Assembly: GCF_964204645.1 (NCBI RefSeq)
Contig: NC_134036.1
Coordinates: forward strand, 6,709,600 to 6,773,599
Direction of reading: 5' to 3'
DNA length: 64,000 nt
Origin: Tubulanus polymorphus
Lineage: Eukaryota > Nemertea > Palaeonemertea > Tubulaniformes > Tubulanidae
In this document: positions 34,061 through 48,300 of the stretch, piece after piece
Numbering within the stretch: the first letter of the stretch is position 1
Layout: every line of letters begins with the position of its first letter
Translations under genes and position numbers: made by a program
Notes under the pieces: model-generated
Seen by the model: only the letters and a program-made list of their open reading frames with translations
Told to the model about the DNA's origin: nothing
Database searches by the model: none

Positions 34061-37000
34061 GACCGGGCCTTGATCAGCGTTACGACCCGGTGCAGTGAGG
34101 GAGGGAGGGAGGCACTAGGACAGTCGTCCGCCCGTTAGTCAGTGTGTCGGCGGTTGTTGTTCGAAAAACGACTAAGTGCTGACCGGGCCATGAACAGCGT
34201 TACGACCCGGCACCGGTCAGGAAGGGAGGGAGGGTGGCAGTAGGTCGGTCGTCCGTCCGTTCGTCAGTGTGCCGGCGGTGGTTGTTCGAAAAACGACTAA
34301 GTGCTGACCGGGCCTTAATCAGCGTTACGACCCGGCACCGGTCAGGAAGGGAGGGAGGGTGGTAGTAGGTCGGTCGTCCGTTCGTTGGTCAGTGTGCCGG
34401 CGGTGGTAGTTCGAACAACGACTAAGTGCTGACCGGGCCTTGACCAGCGTTACGACCCGGAGCAGTGTGGGAGGGAGGGGGACAGTAGGTCGGTCGTCCG
34501 TCCGTTCGTCAGTGTGCCGGCGGTGGTAGTTCAAAAAACGACTAGGTGCTGACCGGGCCTTGATCAGCGTTACGACCCGGAGCAGTGTGGGAGGGATGGG
34601 GACAGTAGGTCGGTCGTCCGTCCGTTCGTCAGTGTGCCGGCAGAGTTGGTTGTTCGAAAAACAACTAAGTGCTGACCGGGCCTTGATCAGCGTTACGACC
34701 CGGTGCAGTGAGGGAGGGAGGGAGGCACTAGGACAGTCGTCCGCCCGTTAGTCAGTGTGTCGGCGGTTGTTGTTCGAAAAACGACTAAGTGCTGACCGGG
34801 CCATGAACAGCGTTACGACCCGGCACCGGTCAGGAAGGGAGGGAGGGTGGCAGTAGGTCGGTCGTCCGTTCGTTGGTCAGTGTGCCGGCGGTGGTAGTTC
34901 GAAAAACGACTAAGTGCTGACCGGGCCTTGATCAGCGTTACGACCCGGAGCATTGAGGGAGGGAGGGAGGCAGTAGGTCGGTCGTCCGTCCGTTTGTCAG
35001 TGTGCCGGCAGTGATGGTTGTTCGAAAAATGACTAAGGGCTGACCGGGCCTTGATCAGCGTTACGACCCGGCGCTGGTCAGGGCGGGAGGGAGGGAGGCA
35101 GTAGGTCGGTCGTCCATCCGTTCGTCAGTGTGCCGGCGGTGGTAGTTCGAAAAACGACTAAGTGCTGACCGGGCCTAGATCAGCGTTACGACTCGGTGCA
35201 GTGAGGGAGGGAGAGAGGCAGTAGGTCGGTCGTCCGTCCGGTCGTCAGTGTGCCGGCGGTGGTTGTTCGAAAAACGACTAAGTGCTGACCGGGCCTTGAT
35301 CAGCGTTACGACCCGGTGCAGTGAGGGAGGGAGGGAGGCAGTAGGTCGGTCGTCCGTCCGTTCGTCAGTGTGCCGGCAGAGTTGGTTGTTCGAAAAACGA
35401 CTAAGTGCTGACCGGGCCTTGATCAGCGTTACGACCCGGTGCAGTGAGAGAGGGAGGGAGGGAGGCAGTAGGTCGGTCGTCCATCCGTTCGTCAGTGTGC
35501 CGGCGGTGGTAGTTCGAAAAACGACTAAGTGCTGACCGGGCCTTGATCAGCGTTACGACCCGGTGCAGTGAGGGAGGGAGGGAGGGGGGCAGTAGGTCGG
35601 TCGTCCATCCGTTCGTCAGTGTGCCGGCGGTGGTAGTTCAAAAAACGACTAAGTGCTGACCGGGCCTTGATCAGCGTTACGACCCGGAGCAGTGTGGGAG
35701 GGAGGGGGACAGTAGGTCGGTCGTCCGTCCGTTCGTCAGTGTGCCGGCAGAGTTGGTTGTTCGAAAAACAACTAAGTGCTGACCGGGCCTTGATCAGCGT
35801 TACGACCCGGAGCAGTGAGGGAGGGAGGGAGGCAGTAGGTCGGTCGTCCGTCCGTCCGTTCGCCAGTGTGCCGCTGGTGGTTGTTCGAAAAACGACTAAG
35901 TGCTGACCGGGCCTTGATCAACGTTACGACCCGGTGCAGTGAGGGAGGGAGGGAGGCACTAGGACAGTCGTCCGCCCGTTAGTCAGTGTGTCGGCGGTTG
36001 TTGTTCGAAAAACGACTTGATCAGCGTTACGACCCGGTGCAGTGAGGGCGGGAGGGAGGCAGTAGGTCGGTCGTCCGTCCGTTCGCCAGTGTGCCGCTGG
36101 TGGTTGTTCGAAAAACGACTAAGTGCTGACCGGGCCTTGATCAGCGTTACGACCCGGAGCAGTGAGGGAGGGTGGGAGGCAGTAGGTCGGTCGTCCGTCC
36201 GTTCGCCAGTGTGCCGCTGGTGGTTGTTCGAAAAACGACTAAGTGCTGACCGGGCCTTGATCAGCGTTACGACCCGGTGCAGTGAGGGAGGGAGGGAGGC
36301 ACTAGGACAGTCGTCCGCCCGTTAGTCAGTGTGTCGGCGGTTGTTGTTCGAAAAACGACTAAGTGCTGACCGGTCCATGAACAGCGTTACGACCCGGCAC
36401 CGGTCAGGAAGGGAGGAAGGGTGGCAGTAGGTCGGTCATCCGTTCGTTGGTCAGTGTGCCGGCGGTGGTAGTTCGAAAAACGACTAAGTGCTGACCGGGC
36501 CTTGATCAGCGTTACGACCCGGAGCATTGAGGGAGGGAGGGAGGCAGTAGGTCGGTCGTCCGTCCGTTTGTCAGTGTGCCGGCAGTGATGGTTGTTCGAA
36601 AAATGACTAAGGGCTGACCGGGCCTTGATCAGCGTTACGACCCGGCGCTGGTCAAGGGCGGGAGGGAGGGAGGCAGTAGGTCGGTCGTCCATCCGTTCGT
36701 CAGTGTGCCGGCGGTGGTTGTTCGAAAAACGACTAAGTGCTGACCGGGCCTTGATCAGCGTTACGACCCGGCGCAGTGAGGGAGGGAGGGAGGGAGGCAG
36801 TAGGTCGGTCGTCCATCCGTTCGTCAGTGTGCCGGCGGTGGTTGTTCGAAAAACGAATAAGTGCTGACCGGGCAATGATCAGCGTTACGACCCGGTGCAG
36901 TGAGGGAGGGAGGGAGGCACTAGGACAGTCGTCCGCCCGTTAGTCAGTGTGTCGGCGGTTGTTGTTCGAAAAACGACTAAGTGCTGACCGGGCCATGAAC

Positions 37001-40000
37001 AGCGTTACGACCCGGCACCGGTCAGGAAGGGAGGGAGGGTGGCAGTAGGTCGGTCGTCCGTCCGTTCGTCAGTGTGCCGGCGGTGGTTGTTCGAAAAACG
37101 ACTAAGTGCTGACCGGGCCTTAATCAGCGTTACGACCCGGCACCGGTCAGGAAGGGAGGGAGGGTGGCAGTAGGTCGGTCGTCCGTTCGTTGGTCAGTGT
37201 GCCAGCGCTGGTAGTTCGAAAAACGACTAAGTGCTGACCGGGCCTTGATCAGCGTTACGACCCGGAGCAGTGTGGGAGGGAGGGGGACAGTAGGTCGGTC
37301 GTCCGTCCGTTCGTCAGTGTGCCGGCAGAGTTGGTTGTTCGAAAAACGACTAAGTGCTGACCGGGCCTTGATCAGCGTTAGGACCCGGTGCTGTGAGGGA
37401 GGGAGGGAGGCAGTAGGTCGGTCGTCCATCCGTTCGTCAGTGTGCCGGCGGTGGTTGTTCGAAAAACGACTAAGTGCTGACCGGGCCTTGATCAGCGTTA
37501 CGACCCGGCGGAGTGAGGGAGGGAGGGAGGGAGGCAGTTGGTCGGTCGTCCATCCGTTCGTCAGGGTGCCGGCGGTGGTTGTTCGAAAAACGACTAAGTG
37601 CTGACCGGGCCTTGATCAGCGTTACGACCCGGTGCAGTGAGGGAGGGAGGGAGGCACTAGGACAGTCGTCCGCCCGTTAGTCAGTGTGTCGGCGGTTGTT
37701 GTTCGAAAAACGACTAAGTGCTGACCGGGCCATGAACAGCGTTACGACCCGGCACAGGTCAGGAAGGGAGGGAGGTTGGCAGTAGGTCGGTCGTCCGTCC
37801 GTTCGTCAGTGTGCCGGCGGTGGTTGTTCGAAAAACGACTAAGTGCTGACCGGGCCTTGATCAGCGTTACGACCCGGAGCAGTGAGGGAGGGAGGGAGGC
37901 AGTAAGTCGGTCGTCCGTCCGTTCGCCAGTGTGCCGGCGGTGGTTGTTCAAAAATCGACTAAGTGCTGACCGGGCCTTGATCAGCGTTACGACCCGGAGC
38001 ATTGAGGGAGGGAGGGAGGCAGTAGGTCGGTCGTCCGTCCGTTTGTCAGTAAGCCGGCAGTGATGGTTGTTCGAAAAACGACTAAGGGCTGACCGGGCCT
38101 TAATCAGCGTTACGACCCGGCGCTGGTCAGGGAGGGAGGGAGGGAGGCAGTAGGTCGGTCGTCCATCCGTTCGTCAGTGTGCCGGCGGTGGTAGTTCGAA
38201 AAACGACTAAGTGCTGACCGGGCCTTGATCAGCGTTACGACCCTGTGCAGTGAGGGAGGGAGGGAGGCAGTAGGTCAGTCGTCCGTCCGTTCGTCAGTGT
38301 GCCGGCAGAGTTGGTTGTTCGAAAAACGACTAAGTGCTGACCGGGCCTTGATCAGCGTTACGACCCGGTGCAGTGAGGGAGGGAGGGAGGGAGGCAGTAG
38401 GTCGGTCGTCCATCCGTTCGTCAGTGTGCCGGCGGTGGTAGTTCGAAAAACGACTAAGTGCTGACCGGGCCTTGATCAGCGTTACGACCCGGTGCAGTGA
38501 GGGAGGGAGGGAGGGAGGCAGTAGGTCGGTCGTCCATCCGTTCGTCAGTGTGCCGGCGGTGGTTGTTCGAAAAACGACTAAGTGCTGACCGGGCCTTGAT
38601 CAGCGTTACGACCCGGTGCAGTGAGGGAGGGAGGGAGGCAGTAGGTCGGTCGTCCGTCCGTTCGTCAGTGTGCCGGCGGTGGTAGTTCGAAAAACGACTA
38701 AGTGCTGACCGGGCCATGAACAGCGTTACGACCGGGCACCGGTCAGGAAGGGAGGGAGGTCGGCAGTAGGTCGGTCGTCCGTTCGTTCGTCAGTGTGCCG
38801 GCGGTGGTAGTTCGAATAACGACTAAGTGCTGATCGGGCCTTGATCAGCGTTACGACCCGGCACCGGTCAGGGAGGGAGGGAGGGAGGCAGTAGGTCGGT
38901 CGTCCGTCCGTTCGTCATTGTGCCGGCGGTGGTAGTTCGAAAAACGACTAAGTGCTGACCGGGCCTTGATCAGCGTTACGACCCGGAGCATTGAGGGAGG
39001 GAGGGTGGCAGTAGGTCGGTCGTCCGTCCGTTTGTCAGTGTGCCGGCAGTGATGGTTGTTCGAAAAATGACTAAGGGCTGACCGGGCCTTGATCAGCGTT
39101 ACGACCCGGCGCTGGTCAGGGCGGGAGGGAGGGAGGCAGTAGGTCGGTCGTCCATCCGTTCGTCAGTGTGCCGGCGGTGGTAGTTCGAAAAACGACTAAG
39201 TGCTGACCGGGCCTAGATCAGCGTTACGACTCGGTGCAGTGAGGGAGGGAGAGAGGCAGTAGGTCGGTCGTCCGTCCGGTCGTCAGTGTGCCGGCGGTGG
39301 TTGTTCGAAAAACGACTAAGTGCTGACCGGGCCTTGATCAGCGTTACGACCCGGTGCAGTGAGGGAGGGAGGGAGGGAGGCAGTAGGTCGGTCGTCCGTC
39401 CGTTCGTCAGTGTGCCGGCAGAGTTGGTTGTTCGAAAAACGACTAAGTGCTGACCGGGCCTTGATCAGCGTTACGACCCGGTGCAGTGAGAGAGGGAGGG
39501 AGGGAGGCAGTAGGTCGGTCGTCCATCCGTTCGTCAGTGTGCCGGCGGTGGTAGTTCAAAAAACGACTAAGTGCTGACCGGGCCTTGATCAGCGTTACGA
39601 CCCGGTGCAGTGAGGGAGGGAGGGAGGCAGTAGGTCGGTCGTCCATCCGTTCGTCAGTGTGCCGGCGGTGGTAGTTCGAAAAACGACTAAGTGCTGACCG
39701 GGCCTAGATCAGCGTTACGACTCGGTGCAGTGAGGGAGGGAGAGAGGCAGTAGGTCGGTCGTCCGTCCGGTCGTCAGTGTGCCGGCGGTGGTTGTTCGAA
39801 AAACGACTAAGTGCTGACCGGGCCTTGATCAGCGTTACGATCCGGTGCAGTGAGGGAGGGAGGGAGGCAGTAGGTCGGTCGTCCGTCCGTTCGTCAGTGT
39901 GCCGGCAGAGTTGGTTGTTCGAAAAACGACTAAGTGCTGACCGGGCCTTGATCAGCGTTACGACCCGGTGCAGTGAGAGAGGGAGGGAGGGAGGCAGTAG

Positions 40001-41964
40001 GTCGGTCGTCCATCCGTTCGTCAGTGTGCCGGCGGTGGTAGTTCAAAAAACGACTAAGTGCTGACCGGGCCTTGATCAGCGTTACGACCCGGTGCAGTGA
40101 GGGAGGGAGGGAGGCAGTAGGTCGGTCGTCCGTCCGTTCGCCAGTGTGCCGCTGGTGGTTGTTCGAAAAACGACTAAGTGCTGACCGGGCCTTGATCAGC
40201 GTTACGACCCGGAGCATTGAGGGAGGGAGGGAGGCAGTAGGTCGGTCGTCCGTCCGTTTGTCAGTGTGCCGGCAGTGATGGTTGTTCGAAAAATGACTAA
40301 GGGCTGACCGGGCCTTGATCAGCGTTACGACCCGGCGCTGGTCAAGGGTGGGAGGGAGGGAGGTAGTAGGTCGGTCGTCCGTCCGTTCGTCAGTGTGCCG
40401 GCGGTGGTTGTTCGAAAAACGACTAAGTGCTGACCGGGCCTTAATCAGCGTTACGACCCGGCACCGGTCAGGGAGGGAGGGAGGGAGGCAGTAGGTCGGT
40501 CGTCCGTCCGTTCGTCAGTGTGCCGGCGGTGGTTTTTCGAAAAACGACTAAGTGCTGACCGGGCCTTGATCAGCGTTACGACCCGGAGCAGTGAGGGAGG
40601 GAGGGAGGCAGTAGGTCGGTCGTCCGTCCGTTTGTCAGTGTGCCGGCAGTGATGGTTGTTCGAAAAACGACTAAGGGCTGACCGGGCCTTAATCAGCGTT
40701 ACGACCCGGCGCTGGTCAGGGAGGGAGGGAGGGAGGCAGTAGGTCGGTCGTCCATCCGTTCGTCAGTGTGCCGGCGGTGGTTGTTCGAAAAACGACTAAG
40801 TGCTAACCGGGCCATGATCAGCGTTACGACCCGGTGCTGTGAGGGAGGGAGGGAGGCACTAGGACAGTCGTCCGCCCGTTAGTCAGTGTGTCGGCGGTTG
40901 TTGTTCGAAAAACGACTAAGTGCTGACCGGGCCATGAACAGCGTTACGACCCGGCACCGGTCAGGAAGGGAGGGAGGGTGGCAGTAGGTCGGTCGTCCGT
41001 TCGTTGGTCAGTGTGCCGGCGGTGGTAGTTCGAAAAACGACTAAGTGCTGACCGGGCCTTGATCAGCGTTACGACCCGGAGCAGTGTGGGAGGGAGGGGG
41101 ACAGTAGGTCGGTCGTCCGTCCGTTCGTCAGTGTGCCGGCAGAGTTGGTTGTTCGAAAAACGACTAAGTGCTGACCGGGCCTTGATCAGCGTTACGACCC
41201 GGTGCTGTGAGGGAGGGAGGGAGGCAGTAGGTCGGTCGTCCATCCGTTCGTCAGTGTGCCGGCGGTGGTTGTTCGAAAAACGACTAAGTGCTGACCGGGC
41301 CTTGATCAGCGTTACGACCCGGCGCAGTGAGGAAGGGAGGGAGGGAGGCAGTAGGTCGGTCGTCCATCCGTTCGTCAGTGTGCCGGCGGTGGTTGTTCGA
41401 AAAACGACTAAGTGCTGACCGGGCCTTGATCAGCGTTACGACCCGGTGCAGTGAGGGAGGGAGGGAGGCACTAGGACAGTCGTCCGCCCGTTAGTCAGTG
41501 TGTCGGCGGTTGTTGTTCGAAAAACGACTAAGTGCTGACCGGGCCATGAACAGCGTTACGACCCGGCACCGGTCAGGAAGGGAGGGAGGGTGGCAGTAGG
41601 TCGGTCGTCCGTCCGTTCGTCAGTGTGCCGGCGGTGGTTTTTCGAAAAACGACTAAGTGCTGACCGGGCCTTGATCAGCGTTACGACCCGGCACCGGTCA
41701 GGGAGGGAGGGAGGCTGTAGGTCGGTCGTCCATCCGTTCGTCAGTGTGCCGGCGGTGGTAGTTCGAAAAACGACTAAGTGCTGACCGGGCCTTGATCAGC
41801 GTTACGACCCGGAGCAGTGAGGGAGGGAGGGAGGCAGTAGGTCGGTCGTCCATCCGTTCGTCAGTGTGCCGGCGGTGGTTGTTCGAAAAACGACTAAGTG
41901 CTGACCGGGCCATGATCAGCGTTACGACCCGGTGCAGTGAGGGAGGGATGGAGGCACTAGGACA
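33390..41964 (+). repeat. Large higher-order unit, first copy (8575 bp)
   Basis: This unit is followed at once by a second copy at 41965-51273. The offset between copies is 8575 up to about 34520, 9317 to about 35850, 9313 to about 39370, and 9309 to the end. Each change is explained: a 742 bp block present only in copy two, an extra TCCG near 35851 in copy one, and an extra GGGA near 39361 in copy one. Marks shared by both copies include GGTGGTAGTAGG, AACAACTAAG, CCCTGTGCAG, GGTCAGTCG, GTAAGCCGG and TTACGATCCGG. Confidence 0.87.
35943..36045 (+). repeat. Truncated 103 bp class B monomer
   Basis: The core reads CGACTTGATCAG. Seventeen bases that normally lie between CGACT and TGATCAG are missing. 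CT occurs at both ends of the lost piece, which fits a deletion between two-base direct repeats. The same lesion is in the counterparts at 45256-45358 and 60205-60307, so it arose before the large unit was copied. Confidence 0.88.
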
Positions 41965-43097
41965 GTCGTCCGCCCGTTAGTCAGTGTGTCGGCGGTTGTT
42001 GTTCGAAAAACGACTAAGTGCTGACCGGGCCATGAACAGCGTTACGACCCGGCACCGGTCAGGAAGGGAGGGAGGGTGGCAGTAGGTCGGTCGTCCGTCC
42101 GTTCGTCAGTGTGCCGGCGGTGGTTGTTCGAAAAACGACTAAGTGCTGACCGGGCCTTAATCAGCGTTACGACCCGGCACCGGTCAGGAAGGGAGGGAGG
42201 GTGGCAGTAGGTCGGTCGTCCGTTCGTTGGTCAGTGTGCCGGCGCTGGTAGTTCGAAAAACGACTAAGTGCTGACCGGGCCTTGATCAGCGTTACGACCC
42301 GGAGCAGTGTGGGAGGGAGGGGGACAGTAGGTCGGTCGTCCGTCCGTTCGTCAGTGTGCCGGCAGAGTTGGTTGTTCGAAAAACGACTAAGTGCTGGCCG
42401 GGCCTTGATCAGCATTAGGACCCGGTGCTGTGAGGGAGGGAGGGAGGCAGTAGGTCGGTCGTCCATCCGTTCGTCAGTGTGCCGGCGGTGGTTGTTCGAA
42501 AAACGACTAAGTGCTGACCGGGCCTTGATCAGCGTTACGACCCGGTGCAGTGAGGGAGGGAGGGAGGCACTAGGACAGTCGTCCGCCCGTTAGTCAGTGT
42601 GTCGGCGGTTGTTGTTCGAAAAACGACTAAGTGCTGACCGGGCCTTGATCAGCGTTACGACCCGGTGCAGTGAGGGAGGGAGGGAGGCACTAGGACAGTC
42701 GTCCGCCCGTTAGTCAGTGTGTCGGCGGTTGTTGTTCGAAAAACGACTAAGTGCTGACCGGGCCATGAACAGCGTTACGACCCGGCACCGGTCAGGAAGG
42801 GAGGGAGGGTGGCAGTAGGTCGGTCGTCCGTCCGTTCGTCAGTGTGCCGGCGGTGGTTGTTCGAAAAACGACTAAGTGCTGACCGGGCCTTAATCAGCGT
42901 TACGACCCGGCACCGGTCAGGAAGGGAGGGAGGGTGGTAGTAGGTCGGTCGTCCGTTCGTTGGTCAGTGTGCCGGCGGTGGTAGTTCGAACAACGACTAA
43001 GTGCTGACCGGGCCTTGACCAGCGTTACGACCCGGAGCAGTGTGGGAGGGAGGGGGACAGTAGGTCGGTCGTCCGTCCGTTCGTCAGTGTGCCGGCA

Positions 43098-43840
43098 GAG
43101 TTGGTTGTTCGAAAAACGACTAATTGCTGACCGGGCCTTGATCAGCGTTAGGACCCGGTGCTGTGAGGGAGGGAGGGAGGCAGTAGGTCGGTCGTCCGTC
43201 CGTTTGTCAGTGTGCCGGCAGTGATTGTTGTTCGAAAAATGACTAAGGGCTGACCGGGCCTTGATCAGCGTTACGACCCGGCACTGGTCAGGGAGGGAGG
43301 GAGGGAGGCTGTAGGTCGGTCGTCCATCCGTTCGTCAGTGTGCCGGCGGTGGTAGTTCGAAAAACGACTAAGTGCTGACCGGGCCCAGATCAGCGTTACG
43401 ACTCGGTGCAGTGAGGGAGGGAGAGAGGCAGTAGGTCGGTCGTCCGTCCGGTCGTCAGTGTGCCGGCGGTGGTTGTTCGAAAAACGACTAAGTGCTGACC
43501 GGGCCTTGATCAGCGTTACGACCCGGTGCAGTGAGGGAGGGAGGGAGGCAGTAGGTCGGTCGTCCGTCCGTTCGTCAGTGTGCCGGCAGAGTTGGTTGTT
43601 CGAAAAACGACTAAGTGCTGACCGGGCCTTGATCAGCGTTACGACCCGGTGCAGTGAGAGAGGGAGGGAGGGAGGCAGTAGGTCGGTCGTCCATCCGTTC
43701 GTCAGTGTGCCGGCGGTGGTAGTTCGAAAAACGACTAAGTGCTGACCGGGCCTTGATCAGCGTTACGACCCGGTGCAGTGAGGGAGGGAGGGAGGGAGGC
43801 AGTAGGTCGGTCGTCCATCCGTTCGTCAGTGTGCCGGCGG
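43098..43840 (+). repeat. 742 bp block absent from the first large unit
   Basis: Six monomers are present here and missing between 34520 and 34540. The same block occurs at 58410-58620 in part. The simplest reading is loss from copy one, or gain in copy two, by unequal exchange. The breakpoint falls within the monomer stretch around GTCAGTGTGCCGGC. Confidence 0.72.
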
Positions 43841-45255
43841 TGGTAGTTCAAAAAACGACTAGGTGCTGACCGGGCCTTGATCAGCGTTACGACCCGGAGC
43901 AGTGTGGGAGGGATGGGGACAGTAGGTCGGTCGTCCGTCCGTTCGTCAGTGTGCCGGCAGAGTTGGTTGTTCGAAAAACAACTAAGTGCTGACCGGGCCT
44001 TGATCAGCGTTACGACCCGGTGCAGTGAGGGAGGGAGGGAGGCACTAGGACAGTCGTCCGCCCGTTAGTCAGTGTGTCGGCGGTTGTTGTTCGAAAAACG
44101 ACTAAGTGCTGACCGGGCCATGAACAGCGTTACGACCCGGCACCGGTCAGGAAGGGAGGGAGGGTGGCAGTAGGTCGGTCGTCCGTTCGTTGGTCAGTGT
44201 GCCGGCGGTGGTAGTTCGAAAAACGACTAAGTGCTGACCGGGCCTTGATCAGCGTTACGACCCGGAGCATTGAGGGAGGGAGGGAGGCAGTAGGTCGGTC
44301 GTCCGTCCGTTTGTCAGTGTGCCGGCAGTGATGGTTGTTCGAAAAATGACTAAGGGCTGACCGGGCCTTGATCAGCGTTACGACCCGGCGCTGGTCAGGG
44401 CGGGAGGGAGGGAGGCAGTAGGTCGGTCGTCCATCCGTTCGTCAGTGTGCCGGCGGTGGTAGTTCGAAAAACGACTAAGTGCTGACCGGGCCTAGATCAG
44501 CGTTACGACTCGGTGCAGTGAGGGAGGGAGAGAGGCAGTAGGTCGGTCGTCCGTCCGGTCGTCAGTGTGCCGGCGGTGGTTGTTCGAAAAACGACTAAGT
44601 GCTGACCGGGCCTTGATCAGCGTTACGACCCGGTGCAGTGAGGGAGGGAGGGAGGCAGTAGGTCGGTCGTCCGTCCGTTCGTCAGTGTGCCGGCAGAGTT
44701 GGTTGTTCGAAAAACGACTAAGTGCTGACCGGGCCTTGATCAGCGTTACGACCCGGTGCAGTGAGAGAGGGAGGGAGGGAGGCAGTAGGTCGGTCGTCCA
44801 TCCGTTCGTCAGTGTGCCGGCGGTGGTAGTTCGAAAAACGACTAAGTGCTGACCGGGCCTTGATCAGCGTTACGACCCGGTGCAGTGAGGGAGGGAGGGA
44901 GGGGGGCAGTAGGTCGGTCGTCCATCCGTTCGTCAGTGTGCCGGCGGTGGTAGTTCAAAAAACGACTAAGTGCTGACCGGGCCTTGATCAGCGTTACGAC
45001 CCGGAGCAGTGTGGGAGGGAGGGGGACAGTAGGTCGGTCGTCCGTCCGTTCGTCAGTGTGCCGGCAGAGTTGGTTGTTCGAAAAACAACTAAGTGCTGAC
45101 CGGGCCTTGATCAGCGTTACGACCCGGAGCAGTGAGGGAGGGAGGGAGGCAGTAGGTCGGTCGTCCGTCCGTTCGCCAGTGTGCCGCTGGTGGTTGTTCG
45201 AAAAACGACTAAGTGCTGACCGGGCCTTGATCAACGTTACGACCCGGTGCAGTGA

Positions 45256-45358
45256 GGGAGGGAGGGAGGCACTAGGACAGTCGTCCGCCCGTTAGTCAGT
45301 GTGTCGGCGGTTGTTGTTCGAAAAACGACTTGATCAGCGTTACGACCCGGTGCAGTGA
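45256..45358 (+). repeat. Truncated 103 bp monomer, second occurrence
   Basis: Same 17-base loss as at 35943-36045, at the matching place in the second large unit. Confidence 0.87.
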
Positions 45359-48300
45359 GGGCGGGAGGGAGGCAGTAGGTCGGTCGTCCGTCCGTTCGCC
45401 AGTGTGCCGCTGGTGGTTGTTCGAAAAACGACTAAGTGCTGACCGGGCCTTGATCAGCGTTACAACCCGGAGCAGTGAGGGAGGGTGGGAGGCAGTAGGT
45501 CGGTCGTCCGTCCGTTCGCCAGTGTGCCGCTGGTGGTTGTTCGAAAAACGACTAAGTGCTGACCGGGCCTTGATCAGCGTTACGACCCGGTGCAGTGAGG
45601 GAGGGAGGGAGGCACTAGGACAGTCGTCCGCCCGTTAGTCAGTGTGTCGGCGGTTGTTGTTCGAAAAACGACTAAGTGCTGACCGGTCCATGAACAGCGT
45701 TACGACCCGGCACCGGTCAGGAAGGGAGGAAGGGTGGCAGTAGGTCGGTCATCCGTTCGTTGGTCAGTGTGCCGGCGGTGGTAGTTCGAAAAACGACTAA
45801 GTGCTGACCGGGCCTTGATCAGCGTTACGACCCGGAGCATTGAGGGAGGGAGGGAGGCAGTAGGTCGGTCGTCCGTCCGTTTGTCAGTGTGCCGGCAGTG
45901 ATGGTTGTTCGAAAAATGACTAAGGGCTGACCGGGCCTTGATCAGCGTTACGACCCGGCGCTGGTCAAGGGCGGGAGGGAGGGAGGCAGTAGGTCGGTCG
46001 TCCATCCGTTCGTCAGTGTGCCGGCGGTGGTTGTTCGAAAAACGACTAAGTGCTGACCGGGCCTTGATCAGCGTTACGACCCGGCGCAGTGAGGGAGGGA
46101 GGGAGGGAGGCAGTAGGTCGGTCGTCCATCCGTTCGTCAGTGTGCCGGCGGTGGTTGTTCGAAAAACGACTAAGTGCTGACCGGGCAATGATCAGCGTTA
46201 CGACCCGGTGCAGTGAGGGAGGGAGGGAGGCACTAGGACAGTCGTCCGCCCGTTAGTCAGTGTGTCGGCGGTTGTTGTTCGAAAAACGACTAAGTGCTGA
46301 CCGGGCCATGAACAGCGTTACGACCCGGCACCGGTCAGGAAGGGAGGGAGGGTGGCAGTAGGTCGGTCGTCCGTCCGTTCGTCAGTGTGCCGGCGGTGGT
46401 TGTTCGAAAAACGACTAAGTGCTGACCGGGCCTTAATCAGCGTTACGACCCGGCACCGGTCAGGAAGGGAGGGAGGGTGGCAGTAGGTCGGTCGTCCGTT
46501 CGTTGGTCAGTGTGCCAGCGCTGGTAGTTCGAAAAACGACTAAGTGCTGACCGGGCCTTGATCAGCGTTACGACCCGGAGCAGTGTGGGAGGGAGGGGGA
46601 CAGTAGGTCGGTCGTCCGTCCGTTCGTCAGTGTGCCGGCAGAGTTGGTTGTTCGAAAAACGACTAAGTGCTGACCGGGCCTTGATCAGCGTTAGGACCCG
46701 GTGCTGTGAGGGAGGGAGGGAGGCAGTAGGTCGGTCGTCCATCCGTTCGTCAGTGTGCCGGCGGTGGTTGTTCGAAAAACGACTAAGTGCTGACCGGGCC
46801 TTGATCAGCGTTACGACCCGGCGGAGTGAGGGAGGGAGGGAGGGAGGCAGTTGGTCGGTCGTCCATCCGTTCGTCAGGGTGCCGGCGGTGGTTGTTCGAA
46901 AAACGACTAAGTGCTGACCGGGCCTTGATCAGCGTTACGACCCGGTGCAGTGAGGGAGGGAGGGAGGCACTAGGACAGTCGTCCGCCCGTTAGTCAGTGT
47001 GTCGGCGGTTGTTGTTCGAAAAACGACTAAGTGCTGACCGGGCCATGAACAGCGTTACGACCCGGCACCGGTCAGGAAGGGAGGGAGGTTGGCAGTAGGT
47101 CGGTCGTCCGTCCGTTCGTCAGTGTGCCGGCGGTGGTTGTTCGAAAAACGACTAAGTGCTGACCGGGCCTTGATCAGCGTTACGACCCGGAGCAGTGAGG
47201 GAGGGAGGGAGGCAGTAAGTCGGTCGTCCGTCCGTTCGCCAGTGTGCCGGCGGTGGTTGTTCAAAAATCGACTAAGTGCTGACCGGGCCTTGATCAGCGT
47301 TACGACCCGGAGCATTGAGGGAGGGAGGGAGGCAGTAGGTCGGTCGTCCGTCCGTTTGTCAGTAAGCCGGCAGTGATGGTTGTTCGAAAAACGACTAAGG
47401 GCTGACCGGGCCTTAATCAGCGTTACGACCCGGCGCTGGTCAGGGAGGGAGGGAGGGAGGCAGTAGGTCGGTCGTCCATCCGTTCGTCAGTGTGCCGGCG
47501 GTGGTAGTTCGAAAAACGACTAAGTGCTGACCGGGCCTTGATCAGCGTTACGACCCTGTGCAGTGAGGGAGGGAGGGAGGCAGTAGGTCAGTCGTCCGTC
47601 CGTTCGTCAGTGTGCCGGCAGAGTTGGTTGTTCGAAAAACGACTAAGTGCTGACCGGGCCTTGATCAGCGTTACGACCCGGTGCAGTGAGGGAGGGAGGG
47701 AGGGAGGCAGTAGGTCGGTCGTCCATCCGTTCGTCAGTGTGCCGGCGGTGGTAGTTCGAAAAACGACTAAGTGCTGACCGGGCCTTGATCAGCGTTACGA
47801 CCCGGTGCAGTGAGGGAGGGAGGGAGGGAGGCAGTAGGTCGGTCGTCCATCCGTTCGTCAGTGTGCCGGCGGTGGTTGTTCGAAAAACGACTAAGTGCTG
47901 ACCGGGCCTTGATCAGCGTTACGACCCGGTGCAGTGAGGGAGGGAGGGAGGCAGTAGGTCGGTCGTCCGTCCGTTCGTCAGTGTGCCGGCGGTGGTAGTT
48001 CGAAAAACGACTAAGTGCTGACCGGGCCATGAACAGCGTTACGACCGGGCACCGGTCAGGAAGGGAGGGAGGTCGGCAGTAGGTCGGTCGTCCGTTCGTT
48101 CGTCAGTGTGCCGGCGGTGGTAGTTCGAATAACGACTAAGTGCTGATCGGGCCTTGATCAGCGTTACGACCCGGCACCGGTCAGGGAGGGAGGGAGGGAG
48201 GCAGTAGGTCGGTCGTCCGTCCGTTCGTCATTGTGCCGGCGGTGGTAGTTCGAAAAACGACTAAGTGCTGACCGGGCCTTGATCAGCGTTACGACCCGGA

